Positions 12,030 through 23,164 of a stretch of DNA of 64,000 nucleotides are shown piece by piece. Positions within the stretch are counted from its first letter, which is position 1. Every line of letters starts with the position of its first letter. The position numbers and the translations under genes were made by a program. Source of the stretch: Dactylellina haptotyla (taxonomy: Eukaryota; Ascomycota; Orbiliomycetes; Orbiliales; Orbiliaceae). The DNA lies in assembly GCA_031310005.1 (NCBI GenBank), contig CM062383.1, positions 372,001 to 436,000 on the forward strand. Reading direction: 5' to 3'. Under the pieces are notes generated by a model. The model saw nothing but the letters and a program-made list of their open reading frames with translations. It was not told the DNA's origin and ran no database searches.

Positions 12030-13061
12030 GGCTTGTTTGTTAGATAGTCAAAAATTTAAACAATACTCTAAAATAGAAAAAAAGAGAACAAATAGATGAT
12101 CACGAGCTCATCAACGATGGAAGGCGAAAAAAGGTCCCTTCAAATACTCACAGAACCTCAATGTGTACGTAAGTTCGTGTCGATGCGACGGCGCTGATTT
12201 CTCCGTTTCGTCGTCCGCAGTTCCCCGCGGCGACCGTGGTTCGAAGTTCAATTTAGGATTTCCATCCCCGCTAGTGCGTAATCGATTTGGCCTTATGCGG
12301 GGCAAGAAGGCTTCATCGCCTTAAGCTCAACCGAGGCATGCAGAAACCACGCGCACGGCCGTCGACGACCCATGCCAGGAATATCAACACAAAATTCAAC
12401 AAAACGTAACAGAAATGCCTTCCGGAAGCTTCCCCGTAACGCTAATGCCAATTTTGTGAGATGAATCTAGATGTGGATGCTTATCGATTGCGGGTGCGAC
12501 TCAGATAGCTCATTCCGGTCCTTGGATTTGCTTGCTCTTGGGCTCACAAGTTTTGGGTCGGCATCTTGTCGGCCGGTTATCCAACCGACGAGGTACTTCG
12601 TTTCGCTATAAATTTTGGTGTTGATAGATGTATCCAAGTATTGGAAGACACGAACAACACCATTTCTGTCCACATATTGTGTCCAATCGGCTTCATAGAA
12701 TACATCTACCAAAATATTCTCGCAATTCATCTACGTGTCTAGAGGGGCTGAGAGTATTCTGTAATGTTAACTATAGCTCCTAGACTCTATAGATCTCTAG
12801 GTGCTTCTAACCTACGATTTCTATGGATCGAGTATATAATATTATTTAAACTAGGGTCAAAGGCACTGTTTACTCGGCATACGGACATTCTTGTTCTGCT
12901 ATTGCTGCTTTAATTGATATCACGAACTAAGGCTACCTTCACTCTCACCTTGTTAAAAATTTCCATCACAAGGGCACATACACCTTTCCAGCTTCACCCT
13001 CATCATCTAACTTGGGCAGTTTAAAGATCCGTTTCTAACTTGGACACTGAATAACATCATC
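12030..13061. other. Divergent promoter region between hydrolase and methyltransferase
   Basis: About 1 kb between two diverging genes, so both promoters must lie here. An 87-codon minus-strand frame at 12467-12730 has an ATG but no recognisable domain and I do not accept it as a gene. No clear TATA box was found near either start. Confidence 0.5.
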
Positions 13062-15275
13062 ATGAGTTCCGGCAGCTCAACACTGAAGCGCCCTCTCGTG
13101 GGCCCAGAGTCCATAGAAGAGAATGCTGATATTCTTCAAAGTGACGAGAGCTTGTTCGAAAGCCCTTATGCATATACTACACCATCGAAGAAACGCAGAA
13201 CGGCCAAAATAGAACCAACGTCTATGCCAGACAACCTTCGCACCGTCCAACAGTTAACTATCTTCCGACCCGCAAAGCCTGGAGAGAATATTGATTATCA
13301 AGAAATAAGCCTTCACGTAGGCGGATGTGTCGAACTTGAGCCCGATATCATACCAGTTGGCGACACTAAGCCTTTGAAGGAAGGATACTTCCTTCGAATA
13401 GCGAAGATTAAAACTAGCTACAACGCCCAATTCGTCATCGGCCAGTTATTCAAGCGAGCTCGCAACGGCTACAAGTTATTCCAAAGGACCCCTGGTGCCG
13501 TATTCCTGCTTAAAGATAAAGTAGCTGTGGACGCCAGTCATATTGTTAGAATAAGGGAGCTTATCCTGACGAACAATACGGATCCTACCTGTGGGGGCAT
13601 ACTTCCTCAGGAAGAAACAGCGGGCGAAGAAAACGGGAGGTTGATCTGTCGATATAGGGCGTCTATTGCAGATAATTCTCATGAGAGACTAACGGGTTCA
13701 GCTAAAATGGTTATTGGGCCAGAGGGGTTCATTCGTGGGCTGTTAGAGTTCGAGGCGGACCCAGCATTCCGGTAAGAACAATTCCTAAACTTTCATCAAG
13801 AGAGATCGAGATGGAAATTTAATGGCTAAATGGTATCTACGGATAGCTATCCTCAAGAAGAAATTCGCAAAAAGTGGATGGACGTTCGAGAGCAGAAGAT
13901 CGAAGCGGAAAGGCAAGATATGGACGCTAAAGCGATTGACCTCACCAACACAATAGAACTCCCAAAATTTGCAAAACGAACGCCACAGCTAACCAGTCTA
14001 TGGCGCTTAAAGAAAAATGAGGTTATTTCTACAAAGAGAATAATTGAGACTACGGATGGCACTTCGAAAGAAAGGTCGATCCAAATTACCAAGACTTCAG
14101 AAACCTTTCGGCAACAACACAGCCTCGAGGAACCATCCCAGCGTCGAGAACAAAAGCTCCAGCACTCGCGCTCGCGAAGGTACACCTTCGCCGACTATTT
14201 TTGCGGTGCAGGTGGGGCGTCGTGTGGCGCTAAAATGGCTGGTCTGAATATCCTGTATGGGATGGATAGCTGGGAGCCTGCGATCAAGTCATACGCTGCA
14301 AATTACGGACAGAGCAAGGCAATTCAGGCAGACATATGCGACTTTGTCGCCGGTACCTCAAATGTAAAGCTGCAGGCTCAGAAGTTACACGCCGATGTCG
14401 TCCATATATCTCCTCCTTGCCAGTTCTACTCGCCGGTCCACACGAACCCAGGCCGAGACGACGAAAAGAACGAGGTAGCATCGCTAGTAATCCTCGAACT
14501 GTTAAAGGTGGTACGTCCACGTATTGTAACCCTGGAGCAAACGTTTGGCATATCAAACACTCGAAAGTTTAGAGATCATTTCACGATCTTTATCAACCAA
14601 TTTGTGTGCAATAACTACAGTGTGAGGTGGGCCGTCAAAGATGCGACAGAATACGGTGCGGCATCTGCTCGACGCAGATTAATTATTATAGCTTCAGCGT
14701 AAGTGAATATAGTATATTAATGTATTAATAAATCATGACTGATTGTGGTTCCACTTCTAGACCGGGCGAAACCTTACCGCCATTCCCAACAGCAACAAGC
14801 TTCAACCCTTTCAAAGCAAAGGGTGGGCCCAACTACCAGGATCTACCAGAAACGCCAACTATTGGGGATATTCTAGCAAGCATACCTCCCAATGCGGAGA
14901 ATCACCAACCCGTTCCATACAAGTTCCCACAAGCGTCACCGTTTCGAATGGATCAACCGCACAACAAGACAATAACCTGTGGTGGCGGGGACAGCAAAGT
15001 TCACCCTAGTGGGACGCGCCCGTTCACGGTGAGAGAACTAGCAACCTTTCAAACTTTTCCAACAGACTATAAGTTTGGCCAGGCCTGCGATGGCAAGATC
15101 ATTAAACAAATGTGAGTCAGAACCTTCCTGAGAGCGCTCAAGTCGAGCGTCCGCTAACGAGAAGAAAACCAGCGGGAACGCGTGGCCTCCAAAATTTGCA
15201 AAATCCATCTTTGAAGCAATTGTCAAGCATCTGGAAAGAGTAGACGGGGAGGAACGCCAAGACGATATTCTTTAG
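13062..15275 (+). CDS. rid: RID/Masc1-type cytosine-5 DNA methyltransferase (repeat-induced silencing)
   Basis: Exons 13062-13771, 13847-14698, 14761-15111, 15173-15275; introns of 75, 62 and 61 bases. Product 671 residues. Residues about 50-230 form an N-terminal region that could hold a BAH-like fold. The C5-methyltransferase motifs follow in order: I, DYFCGAGGASCGAKMAG (about 353); IV, SPPCQFYSP with the catalytic Cys at about 428; VI, EQT in VTLEQTFG (about 467) in place of the common ENV; VIII, ATEYGAASARRRLIIIAS; IX, RPFTVRELATFQTFP; X, GNAWPPKFAKSIF in the last exon. To my knowledge the EQT form of motif VI marks the RID/Masc1/DmtA branch, needed for RIP in Neurospora and MIP in Ascobolus. 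All motifs are intact, so the gene looks functional. It acts in the nucleus, probably in the sexual phase. The alternative, a Dim-2-like maintenance enzyme, fits less well in length and motif VI. Confidence 0.9.
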
Positions 15276-16176
15276 ATTTCCAAAGACAATCAGGTCGCTG
15301 GGCGACCGTACGAGTAGTACTTATTAATTTCGAGCGTATTATTACTATTGAACCACCACATGTAATTTCCATAGCTATCATTTTGATTGCCAGGATTGGA
15401 CCTTGCGGCAGGAGCTGGGGTCCAGTTGAGGAATTGGAAGCGAGTTGTGCGGCAGGATTACCTTCTCTTCGGATTTTCTAATTTTACCACCAGCCATCAT
15501 TCGAAAATTCGGCCGGGGATGCCCTTGTCGTGGTTATATTTTTTGGTACCGCAAACATAAAACAGAGCCAAATTTTGTTAAGAATGGCCATGAAAATGCT
15601 CCACATGAAATTTCGTTTTCCTTTAGCAAGCCATTCTCGCTTTCTAGGTACCGACTAGTGGGTGGTTTTTGGGGTTTCCCTCCTGATGAGAAGATAATGC
15701 GTTAATGGGAAATCAGATGCAAAAGGAAAAAGCGTCCCAATTTCCAGAGCTGTCTAATGCGTCATAACAGCGAGGCCCGAGGATGTCTCAGTAGCTCTTC
15801 AAGCTCTGCTCTAGGCATTCTGCGCTAGGAATACTGAAATTTCCCGGAAATTAAATCAAGTGATGCGCAAAAATCACAAATGATGTAAATTTCGCTTAAC
15901 AAATCACGAAATACGCGAGAGAGGGTTTTTTTAGAAAGAGGAAAAAACTTTTGATATTGTATTAAAAGAATAATCTATGGGATCTAGATCTAGATTGGAT
16001 CTAATCGCAATCAATATACGTAATCGTCTAAATGTAAATATTTTGTGTAAGTGTCGTAAGAATAGGCCGACGGGTTCCATGGGTATCATCAGAAAACAAT
16101 GTAAGAACGGCCAAAGGATATTAAAAAAAACCAAAATGCTAGCAAATAACCAACGAAAACAAGATACTCCGTGAAA
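15276..16176. other. Convergent intergenic region, no gene seen
   Basis: About 900 bases between two converging genes; it should contain both 3' UTRs. AT-rich towards 15840-16170. No repeat, RNA gene or coding frame could be supported. Confidence 0.5.
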
Positions 16177-18222
16177 TCATAAAAACATAGATGAATTTGT
16201 AAAACTCCGTTCTTCACCACCGCAGCCGCGACAGCTTTGCGGGCACGGTTCCTTCTTCAAGCTGCGATATTTCTTCCTCAGCAGCTCCATAGGGATGTTC
16301 CCGTCTCGGTCTTGCTTTTGTAAGCTGGCGCCCGCTCCACCGAGTACCATTGTCTCGAGGATAGGTCGGACCAATTGGAGTTCGCAGACTCCGCGCAAGC
16401 TTTTGATGACAAAATGCATTGGGGTGTCTCCCATGCCATTGATGGCGTTGGGATCGAAGCGCCCTTCAGCAAGGACGCGGTAAACTCTATCGTCGTCCAA
16501 AGTGTGAACAGCGTAATGTAGCGGACCATTTCCTTGGCTGTCAGAAACGTCGCCCCACAGCTTATCCCTGCCGCGCACCAGGATCTCATCCACGATATCA
16601 TCGTAGCTGGAATCAGCTGCCAGGATAGTCAGGGGCAGACTGCTGACGACCGGATTCTCTGGTGAGAAAATTGGGTTGGGGAAGGGAAGAAGCATGTTCG
16701 CGTCGTTTTCTTCCAAAAGCGTGAAGTAATTTAGTTTGTTCTCCAATACCGCCAGGATGATTGGAGATTCGAGAGCCAGGTTGCGCAGATTGATATTGAA
16801 ATGTCGCTTCTTGTACTCTTCTAATACGGTCTCGAAGATTTCAAAGTTATCCGACCTTACTGCCAAGTGAAGGTAGGATTCCTTTTCTTTCTTGCCTCTG
16901 AAGGCGGCCCGAGGGTACCATGTTGTTTCCATTGGGAGGCTCAAGTCGGTGTATTGCAATAGAAGGCTGATGGCTGGGATCGAAGGTCTCCGGACGGTCA
17001 TTGCAAAGTATAGCGGTGCACGTCCAAGATGATCTGGCTTCGAAAGAAGATGGTGGTATTCAGGCATTTTCTCGATAAGGAACTGGATCATGGTAGGGCT
17101 GTCCACGACTCTGTGGGCGATATTTCGGCCTTCTCGGTCCTCTTCTTCCATGCTGGCACCATAGCTCAGTAGCAGCTTTAGCATGTTGGGCGACCTAACG
17201 TGGTGAATGGGTCTGAGGCCGGTAGATTGTGCCATCATCGATACTGAAGCGCCGTTGTCGAGCAGCAGCTTGGCAATGTCGATTTTATCGAGCATAACGC
17301 ATCGATGCAGAGCGGTGATGTCCAAACGACCAACGGCGTTGACATTAGCTCCGCGCTCCAACAAAAGGCGTACCCAGTTGGCGTCGAGACTCTCGCCCGT
17401 GCCTCCCAAGTCCCAGAAAGCTGTTAACAACAGCGGATTTCCAAACATTGATTTCTGGTTGGGGTCGAGTCCGTAATCGAGAAAAAGCTTCAGGAGGGCG
17501 ATATCTCCTTGACGGATGATCTTTGATGTCTCCTCCCTCCACGGTTTGCTGACGAATATGTTGAGGCTGGGGTGTTCCTTGGCTGTCTTGAGAATCAACT
17601 CAGCAGCTTCGACATTTCGTTGGTGTAGAGCAATCATGAGAGGCTTCTCGAGGAACCCGTGCTCTCTTTCTATCTGCTCATCGACGGACTCATCCTCGCC
17701 CTTCTCGGTCTTCCTGAGGCCGAGTATGACTGGCCATCTGGTGTTCCGTATCGTCAGACACTCCCTGCCCTTCTCTGTCTTCAGGATCTCGGCCATCATG
17801 GGAACATTTTCTTGTAAAAGCGCAATGTCCAAAGCTGTAACCTTGGCGGAACCCGACAGCTTCGGGTCGGCGCCATATTCTAGGAGTGTCCTTATCGTCC
17901 TAGGACAGAGTGTCGAGAGGAGGGGTGGAACGAGGTGTTTACGATGTACGAGATTTGCAGCGTTAGCGCGCTGGTTCTTCGGTAGGGCCTCGAACAAGGC
18001 CTTGAGAGTGTCTACGTTTCCGCAAGCCGTGGCGCACCAGATTCGCTCGTCATCTGGCTGAACGCGTGTGCTCGGGTGCCGCTGCGACTCTTCGGCATCT
18101 GTTCGTCTGCGTTTTGTATCAAAAATTGTTGTGGATGACGAGTGTGTTCGTGTGTGTTTCCGCTTCAGACCTATCGAAGCATATGGGGTTTCGCCTTTGG
18201 GCAAGGGTTTTAACGTTAGCAT
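16177..18222 (-). CDS. Ankyrin-repeat protein
   Basis: A single-exon gene of 681 residues. I place the start at 18222 (MLTLKPLPKGETPYAS), the first ATG in the frame; the frame stays open upstream to 18450 only through non-ATG codons. A basic, nuclear-signal-like stretch (KRKHTRTHSS...FDTKRRRTDAEE) lies at about 18-45. From about 60 to 650 there are at least ten ankyrin-type units, for example VRLLLERGANVNAVGRLDIT, IAKLLLDNGASVS, LLKLFLDYGLDPN, and near the end NGPLHYAVHTLDDD and DTPMHFVIKSLRG. No NACHT, HET or other effector domain is attached. The C-terminus is Cys-rich (CPQSCRGCGG). Ankyrin proteins bind other proteins; the partner is unknown. Confidence 0.85.
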   Translation of the reverse strand: MLTLKPLPKGETPYASIGLKRKHTRTHSSSTTIFDTKRRRTDAEESQRHPSTRVQPDDERIWCATACGNVDTLKALFEALPKNQRANAANLVHRKHLVPPLLSTLCPRTIRTLLEYGADPKLSGSAKVTALDIALLQENVPMMAEILKTEKGRECLTIRNTRWPVILGLRKTEKGEDESVDEQIEREHGFLEKPLMIALHQRNVEAAELILKTAKEHPSLNIFVSKPWREETSKIIRQGDIALLKLFLDYGLDPNQKSMFGNPLLLTAFWDLGGTGESLDANWVRLLLERGANVNAVGRLDITALHRCVMLDKIDIAKLLLDNGASVSMMAQSTGLRPIHHVRSPNMLKLLLSYGASMEEEDREGRNIAHRVVDSPTMIQFLIEKMPEYHHLLSKPDHLGRAPLYFAMTVRRPSIPAISLLLQYTDLSLPMETTWYPRAAFRGKKEKESYLHLAVRSDNFEIFETVLEEYKKRHFNINLRNLALESPIILAVLENKLNYFTLLEENDANMLLPFPNPIFSPENPVVSSLPLTILAADSSYDDIVDEILVRGRDKLWGDVSDSQGNGPLHYAVHTLDDDRVYRVLAEGRFDPNAINGMGDTPMHFVIKSLRGVCELQLVRPILETMVLGGAGASLQKQDRDGNIPMELLRKKYRSLKKEPCPQSCRGCGGEERSFTNSSMFL

Positions 18223-19359
18223 GTCGGCCGCAGTTGCAGATATTATATAATAGATATACGGATATTCTAGAAGCGGTACGTATAGAGGATATTCACATAT
18301 ACAAAGTACATAATCGAACGTGCTATGGGGGAGAAGGTAGCCCTGCAAGTAGATAGGGGCAGGAAAGCGTTGTGGTGGGGTGGGTAAGGGGTAGCCACTA
18401 ACTACTACCACCACCACAAAGAGGTGTGTGTGTGTGTGTACCAAAGTCACTAAGGAAAGTACTGCGAAAGTGCAGGTTACTTACTATTCTGCGAGCTGTG
18501 CTGCAGAGCAATAGGGGCCGCGTGACCCCGTGGCTCGCTGCGGGTTCTAGGCCTGGAAGTGACCAGCCGGTGCTTCTCGAAGGCTTCAGCCATTGTCGGT
18601 TTATCGATATCCATGGGCGTGTGAGGGACGTTATCGTGCTGTATTGACGACATTTCTTCTTTCTGGGACTTAATTCTTTTTTATCTGCGGACGGTGAGGA
18701 ATTGGCGAGGGATGCTTGATAGAAAAACCATTTATCTCGCCAATACAAATGCCTGAAGGGTTTCTCGCTCGTTCAGGGGGGGCATGCAGTCTTTATCCTG
18801 AAGTTTTTCCACTCTCTCACGTTCGCACCTCTCAGGCCCTTTCGCGCGCCTGCTCTCTCGAGAGTGAAAAGGACCAACCGGATCGAATGCTCGTCTCGGA
18901 ATTAATCCAAACCTTCCATGCTGCTTCCCCTGACCTTGGATTCTGTTCCAAAGGGGGAAATTGTCAGAGATAATGCGACGCTCGTGGTATCACGATCAGC
19001 CTAACCTCTCAGCCGGCACACTTTCCAGACCTGCCTGCCCTCCTGCCCCACCGGATGCCAGAACCCACGCCGCTCATTTCCCAGCAGGGGCAGGCTAGTC
19101 ACCCAAACCCTCCCCAATTCGGGTTTCGCTGAGGTTTCAATCCCGGGGATTCGGCAGGCCTCAGCAGGTGGCGCTCTTGGCACGTCCGAGCGAGCCAGTC
19201 CGGTCGGGAAATTCTGCGTTGCGGGTGACGTCTTGTGCGGCGTGTGCAACCTCAACACCACCACCAAAATCTCTGCAGACCAGCCGCGATATTCTCCGGA
19301 GCAATTTAACGGTTCAACCTCCCCCAAAGAGGTCTCATCGAATCTTCCACGTCCCCACT
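18223..19359. other. Divergent promoter region (ankyrin gene and COQ8)
   Basis: About 1.1 kb. A GT dinucleotide run lies at 18426-18440 and the sequence just left of it is A/C-rich. Both flanking genes start outward, so their promoters share this stretch. No gene is supported in it. Confidence 0.5.
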
Positions 19360-21516
19360 ATGGCGCTACGCTTGTTTTCCCGGTATCGCCCTTCCTATTC
19401 GTCGGCCATAGCTGGCCCTCGATTATACCGCCGTCCGAGCGGCATATTTCTCCGGCTCTATTCCATCAAGCCGACCACTCTCGAGTCGTCCTCCGCTACT
19501 CCCAAAGCGGGAATCGAGCAGGACCACCACTACACCCCTGTGTCCGCCACGACATCGACAGCTCCAAGCATCGAGTCCGATCTCGTCGTGCGGCAGGTCT
19601 CATCGAAGGCGCGAACACTGCCCGATGGTACTATTCCCGAGACGGGTCCAGCTGGCGCGGGTCGATCAGACACCATCCCGTCTGTGACCTCAGAAACACC
19701 CGAGGTAGGGGATACCAAGGCCTTGAACGCAGAGGTATTCCACAGCCGTCGAGCACATGCTATCGGCAATCCCCCTGCTGGGCTCGAGCCTGCTGCTGCA
19801 GGAACCCCATCGGATATGCCTGATGGTATCAATAATCCCGAGTTCACCTCTACTTCATCCAAAGTCGACGAGACGACTTCAAAAGTATTGGACGAGATGA
19901 AGGTACATAGATGACTCCTTCTTTGAGTTGATTTCTTCGCGCCTACTGTGATACTTCGTAATAAGATTTCTGTATGCTGATCGTGATCGTGATCGAATCG
20001 ACTGACAGGCGGCAGACACAAAGTAGTAACCCCCTCTACTCGGCGCAGCCCTACACAATGAATGCCTCGCCGGTTCCCTCATCACGATTAGGTCGTTTGT
20101 TCCACTACGGTGGTCTGGCTGCTGGAATGACATTTGGAGCGCTCAATGAATCCATCCGACGTGCTACAAGCAATGAACCCGCCCCTTCAGGCGGTCTAGT
20201 ATTGAACCCTCAGAACATCGAGCGTTTGGTGAAGACATTATCCAAGATGAGAGGTGCCGCACTAAAACTTGGCCAGATGTTGAGCTTGCAAGGTATCTTT
20301 CTTTCCTTTTGTCTCATACACATATTTCATGGATCATGTGTATATACATACATACATACATCTATACCAAAATCCATATGTTTCATTCTTGCAATGCTGA
20401 GACCATCCGTTCGCCCGATATGTAGACTCAACCTTCTTGCCGCCAGCGATCCAATTGATCCTTTCGCGGGTCCAGAACCAGGCAGACTACATGCCGGCCT
20501 CCCAGCGTGATTCCGTCCTAACCGCCAATCTTGGCCCCAATTGGCGATCTCTCTTCTCCACCTTCGACGAAACACCCATAGCGGCAGCATCAATCGGCCA
20601 AGTGCACGCTGCAACCCTCGCATCCAACGGCAAAAAGGTTGCCATCAAGATCCAATATCCCGGAGTCGCAACCTCCATCTCCTCGGACCTCAACAACCTC
20701 TCCATCCTACTAACCGCCACCCGCCTCCTCCCCAAGGGCCTCTACCTCGACAAAACCATCGCCAATGCCCGCACCGAACTCGCCTGGGAATGCGACTATA
20801 CTCGCGAAGCCGCCGCGCAGTCCAAATTCGCCGAAATAATCTCCTCCTCCCCTACCGAAGCTTCAATCTTCACCGTCCCACAAGTAATCGAAGAAGCATC
20901 CGGCTCCGAAGTCCTAACCATGGAATTCATGTCCGGCCAACCCGTCACCCGTCTCCCGAACCTATCCCAACAGGAGCGCGACTACCTGGGCACCCAGATC
21001 CTACGTCTCTGCCTGCTCGAAATCGCCCGATGGAACTTCATGCAAACGGACCCCAACTGGTCGAATTTCCTATACAACCAATCCACCAAAAAGATCGAAC
21101 TTCTAGATTTCGGCGCGAGTCGCGAGTACCCCCGTGAATTCATCGACTCCTACGTCGGCGTGTTGAAGGCCGCGTCGAGGGGGGATACGCCCACCATTCG
21201 CGATTTATCGATCAAACTGGGGTATCTGACGGGTCTGGAGAGCCAGAGTATGTTGGAGGCGCATATCCTGTCCATCTTGACGCTGGCGGAACCGTTCAGT
21301 AAGAATGCGCCGGATGTGTACGATTTCGGAAGCCAGACGGTTACAGAGAGGGTGAAGGCGTTGATTCCGGTGATGGTGCGCGAGAGGTTACGGCCGCCGC
21401 CGGAGGAGACGTATAGTTTGCACAGGAAGCTGAGTGGGGCGTTCCTGCTGTGCGCACGGTTGGGTAGTAGAGTCCCCGCGAAGGGGATGTTTGAGGAAGT
21501 CGTTCGTGAAGCCTGA
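19360..21516 (+). CDS. COQ8: COQ8/ADCK-type mitochondrial atypical kinase for coenzyme Q biosynthesis
   Basis: Exons 19360-19902, 20016-20292, 20426-21516; introns of 113 and 133 bases. Product 636 residues. The N-terminus (MALRLFSRYRPSYSS...RRPSGIFLRLYS) is basic and amphipathic, as expected for a mitochondrial presequence, and is followed by about 130 residues of low complexity. The family marks are present: the KxGQ motif ALKLGQMLS (about 264-272), the Ala-rich loop AAASIGQVHA (about 326), VAIK lysine (about 348), the catalytic loop NFMQTDPNWSNF and DFGASREY in place of a canonical activation segment. The protein supports assembly and ATP-dependent function of the CoQ synthesis complex on the matrix face of the inner membrane. 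The acceptor of intron 1 is GGCAG at 20015; the nearer ACAG would put a stop in frame. Confidence 0.95.
20337..20366 (+). repeat. TACA microsatellite inside COQ8 intron 2
   Basis: A short ATAC/CATA tetranucleotide run lies within the second intron of COQ8. It is unlikely to matter beyond making intron length variable. Confidence 0.7.
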
Positions 21517-22197
21517 TTTTGATGAATTCTTGTAAACGTGAGGGAGAAATACTGTACATATATGAATATAGATCTAAATGTTGTATATATATTGATCATG
21601 TTTGGACTCGTTATATTTATATTTATATATATCTCGTAGACTAGACTATGGAATAAAGAAAACCATGCATGCCAGAAAAAGAAAAAGAGATTTCTTAAGA
21701 TAAGTATGAGACGTACAGCTCACGTATAAGAAATCAACCGAAGAAAAAGGCGTGTAGAGTTCGCTGGAGTGACCGGGAAAAAAAGACAAAAAAAGGCAAA
21801 AAATGAGGAACCACCGAACAATGCATATTGTAAACCTAGAAGATATGCAGGTTGCAGCTGAGATTAGAGTAAACATTCTTCAGAGGAGGATAGTTCTAGG
21901 GAGTTCCGTGACAGGTATTCTTCTTCTTATAGCATTTTTGCACTATCTGTGAGAGAGAAGCGAAGCCAAGTCAAGCGGTCAAATAAGTTTGTCTTCGGAC
22001 TGGGGAAGTTTCCGATATTATTCGAAGCCTGGCGGCTTCTGAAGATTATTCTTTCGTTCTTTGGATTCGATAAAGGGAATCTACCAAACTAAAAAAGAGG
22101 GGCTTCAAACGTGACAAAAATGGTGAATAACGAACGAGAACCAGCTAAATAGGCTTAACCGAGCTGCTTAGTATGCAATTAAAGATGACTCTTCGTT
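21517..22197. other. Convergent 3' regions of COQ8 and UBC1
   Basis: About 680 bases, AT-rich, with a TATTTA run at 21608-21632. Expected to hold both 3' UTRs. No gene recognised. Confidence 0.5.
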
Positions 22198-23164
22198 TTA
22201 CGGCAACAATCGCTCGATGATTTCGTTGGTGTTTTCTGGAGAGAGTCTCGCGGTGCCCTTAGGTATCCCCATTGCCTTGAGAGCTGACACAACACGTGGG
22301 ACATCGAATCCCATGTTGAGGAAGTTCTCAAAGAGATGGTGTTGGTAACCTTCGTACTGTGCCAGTCTGTTCCAATTTGTTAGCTTATCAAAGTTGGGCA
22401 TGTGAAGTTATGAAGGTTTTCGGAATCCTCACCTCTGGCGCTCCTCTTCCTGCTTCCTTCGCAGCTCGTCCGCTCTGTTTCGGGTATTGCTCTCACTACT
22501 TCCAGAGCTCGCGCTCGCGATTTGTGGTGCGTTGGCAAACCTAACAGCCCATTCTCTCGCGGTCTTTTCAAACTGGGCCGGGTTTTTGAGCATGATGCCG
22601 GCAACTTCGGCATCCTGGGGGTCTTTTGGTTCGGGTGATTCGAGGAGAGATTGGAGGGACAGGAGAGCGGATTTGACGGTTAGAACGGGAGACCAAGCAG
22701 CAGAAAGTGTGTCGAGGCAGATAGCACCCTATATTCGTGGAACATGAGCGGATGCTTTAGCACGGATAATCGATATAATATGCAGGTACCCGTCCTCCAA
22801 GTAGTGTTGCCGAGTAGACAGGATATAAGCTCTTTTGTGAGGGCTTGATTGCTACTATTACTACCGCTACAGGAGGACTTGAACGAAAGAAATTCAAGGA
22901 GAGTGAGCTTACAGTCTGAGAGCTAACGTTAGGGTGATAAACGCTGGTTTTAAACTTCATCTGCGGAGGTTTGAACGGGTATTCACTTGGGATCTTGATA
23001 TCGATCTCGAATGTACCACCCTCGTAAGGAGTACCTGGGGGTCCTGTTATCTTGCCCAAGAGATGGGAAATGTCGTCTCCAATAAGACTGGCGGTTATGC
23101 CAGAGTGGACGTCCTTGTGGAGATCTTCCAACTCCTTGTGTATTCTACGAGAGCGGTTTGCCAT
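22198..23164 (-). CDS. UBC1: Ubiquitin-conjugating enzyme E2 with C-terminal UBA domain (Ubc1 type)
   Basis: Three exons on the minus strand: 23164-22913, 22728-22433, 22366-22198; introns of 184 and 66 bases. Product 238 residues. The E2 fold fills about 1-150: [18 protein letters not shown] at the start, [26 protein letters not shown], the HPN triad in VYHPNVSS, and the catalytic Cys88 in GAICLDTL, the same position as in yeast Ubc1. A linker rich in Arg, Glu and Ser (about 150-192) leads to a UBA domain ([20 protein letters not shown]). It accepts ubiquitin from E1 and extends chains, with known roles in APC/C-linked and stress degradation. The first intron is placed just before the catalytic Cys. 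Confidence 0.95.

Noticed and set aside
12467-12730. Minus-strand frame of 87 codons between the hydrolase and methyltransferase genes
   Set aside because: It has an ATG but sits in a shared promoter region, shows no domain and no splice sites.
18223-18450. N-terminal extension of the ankyrin gene (reading HTHTHLFVVVVVVSGY)
   Set aside because: The frame is open, but only from non-ATG codons, and the sequence is the translation of a GT microsatellite; the first ATG at 18222 is preferred.
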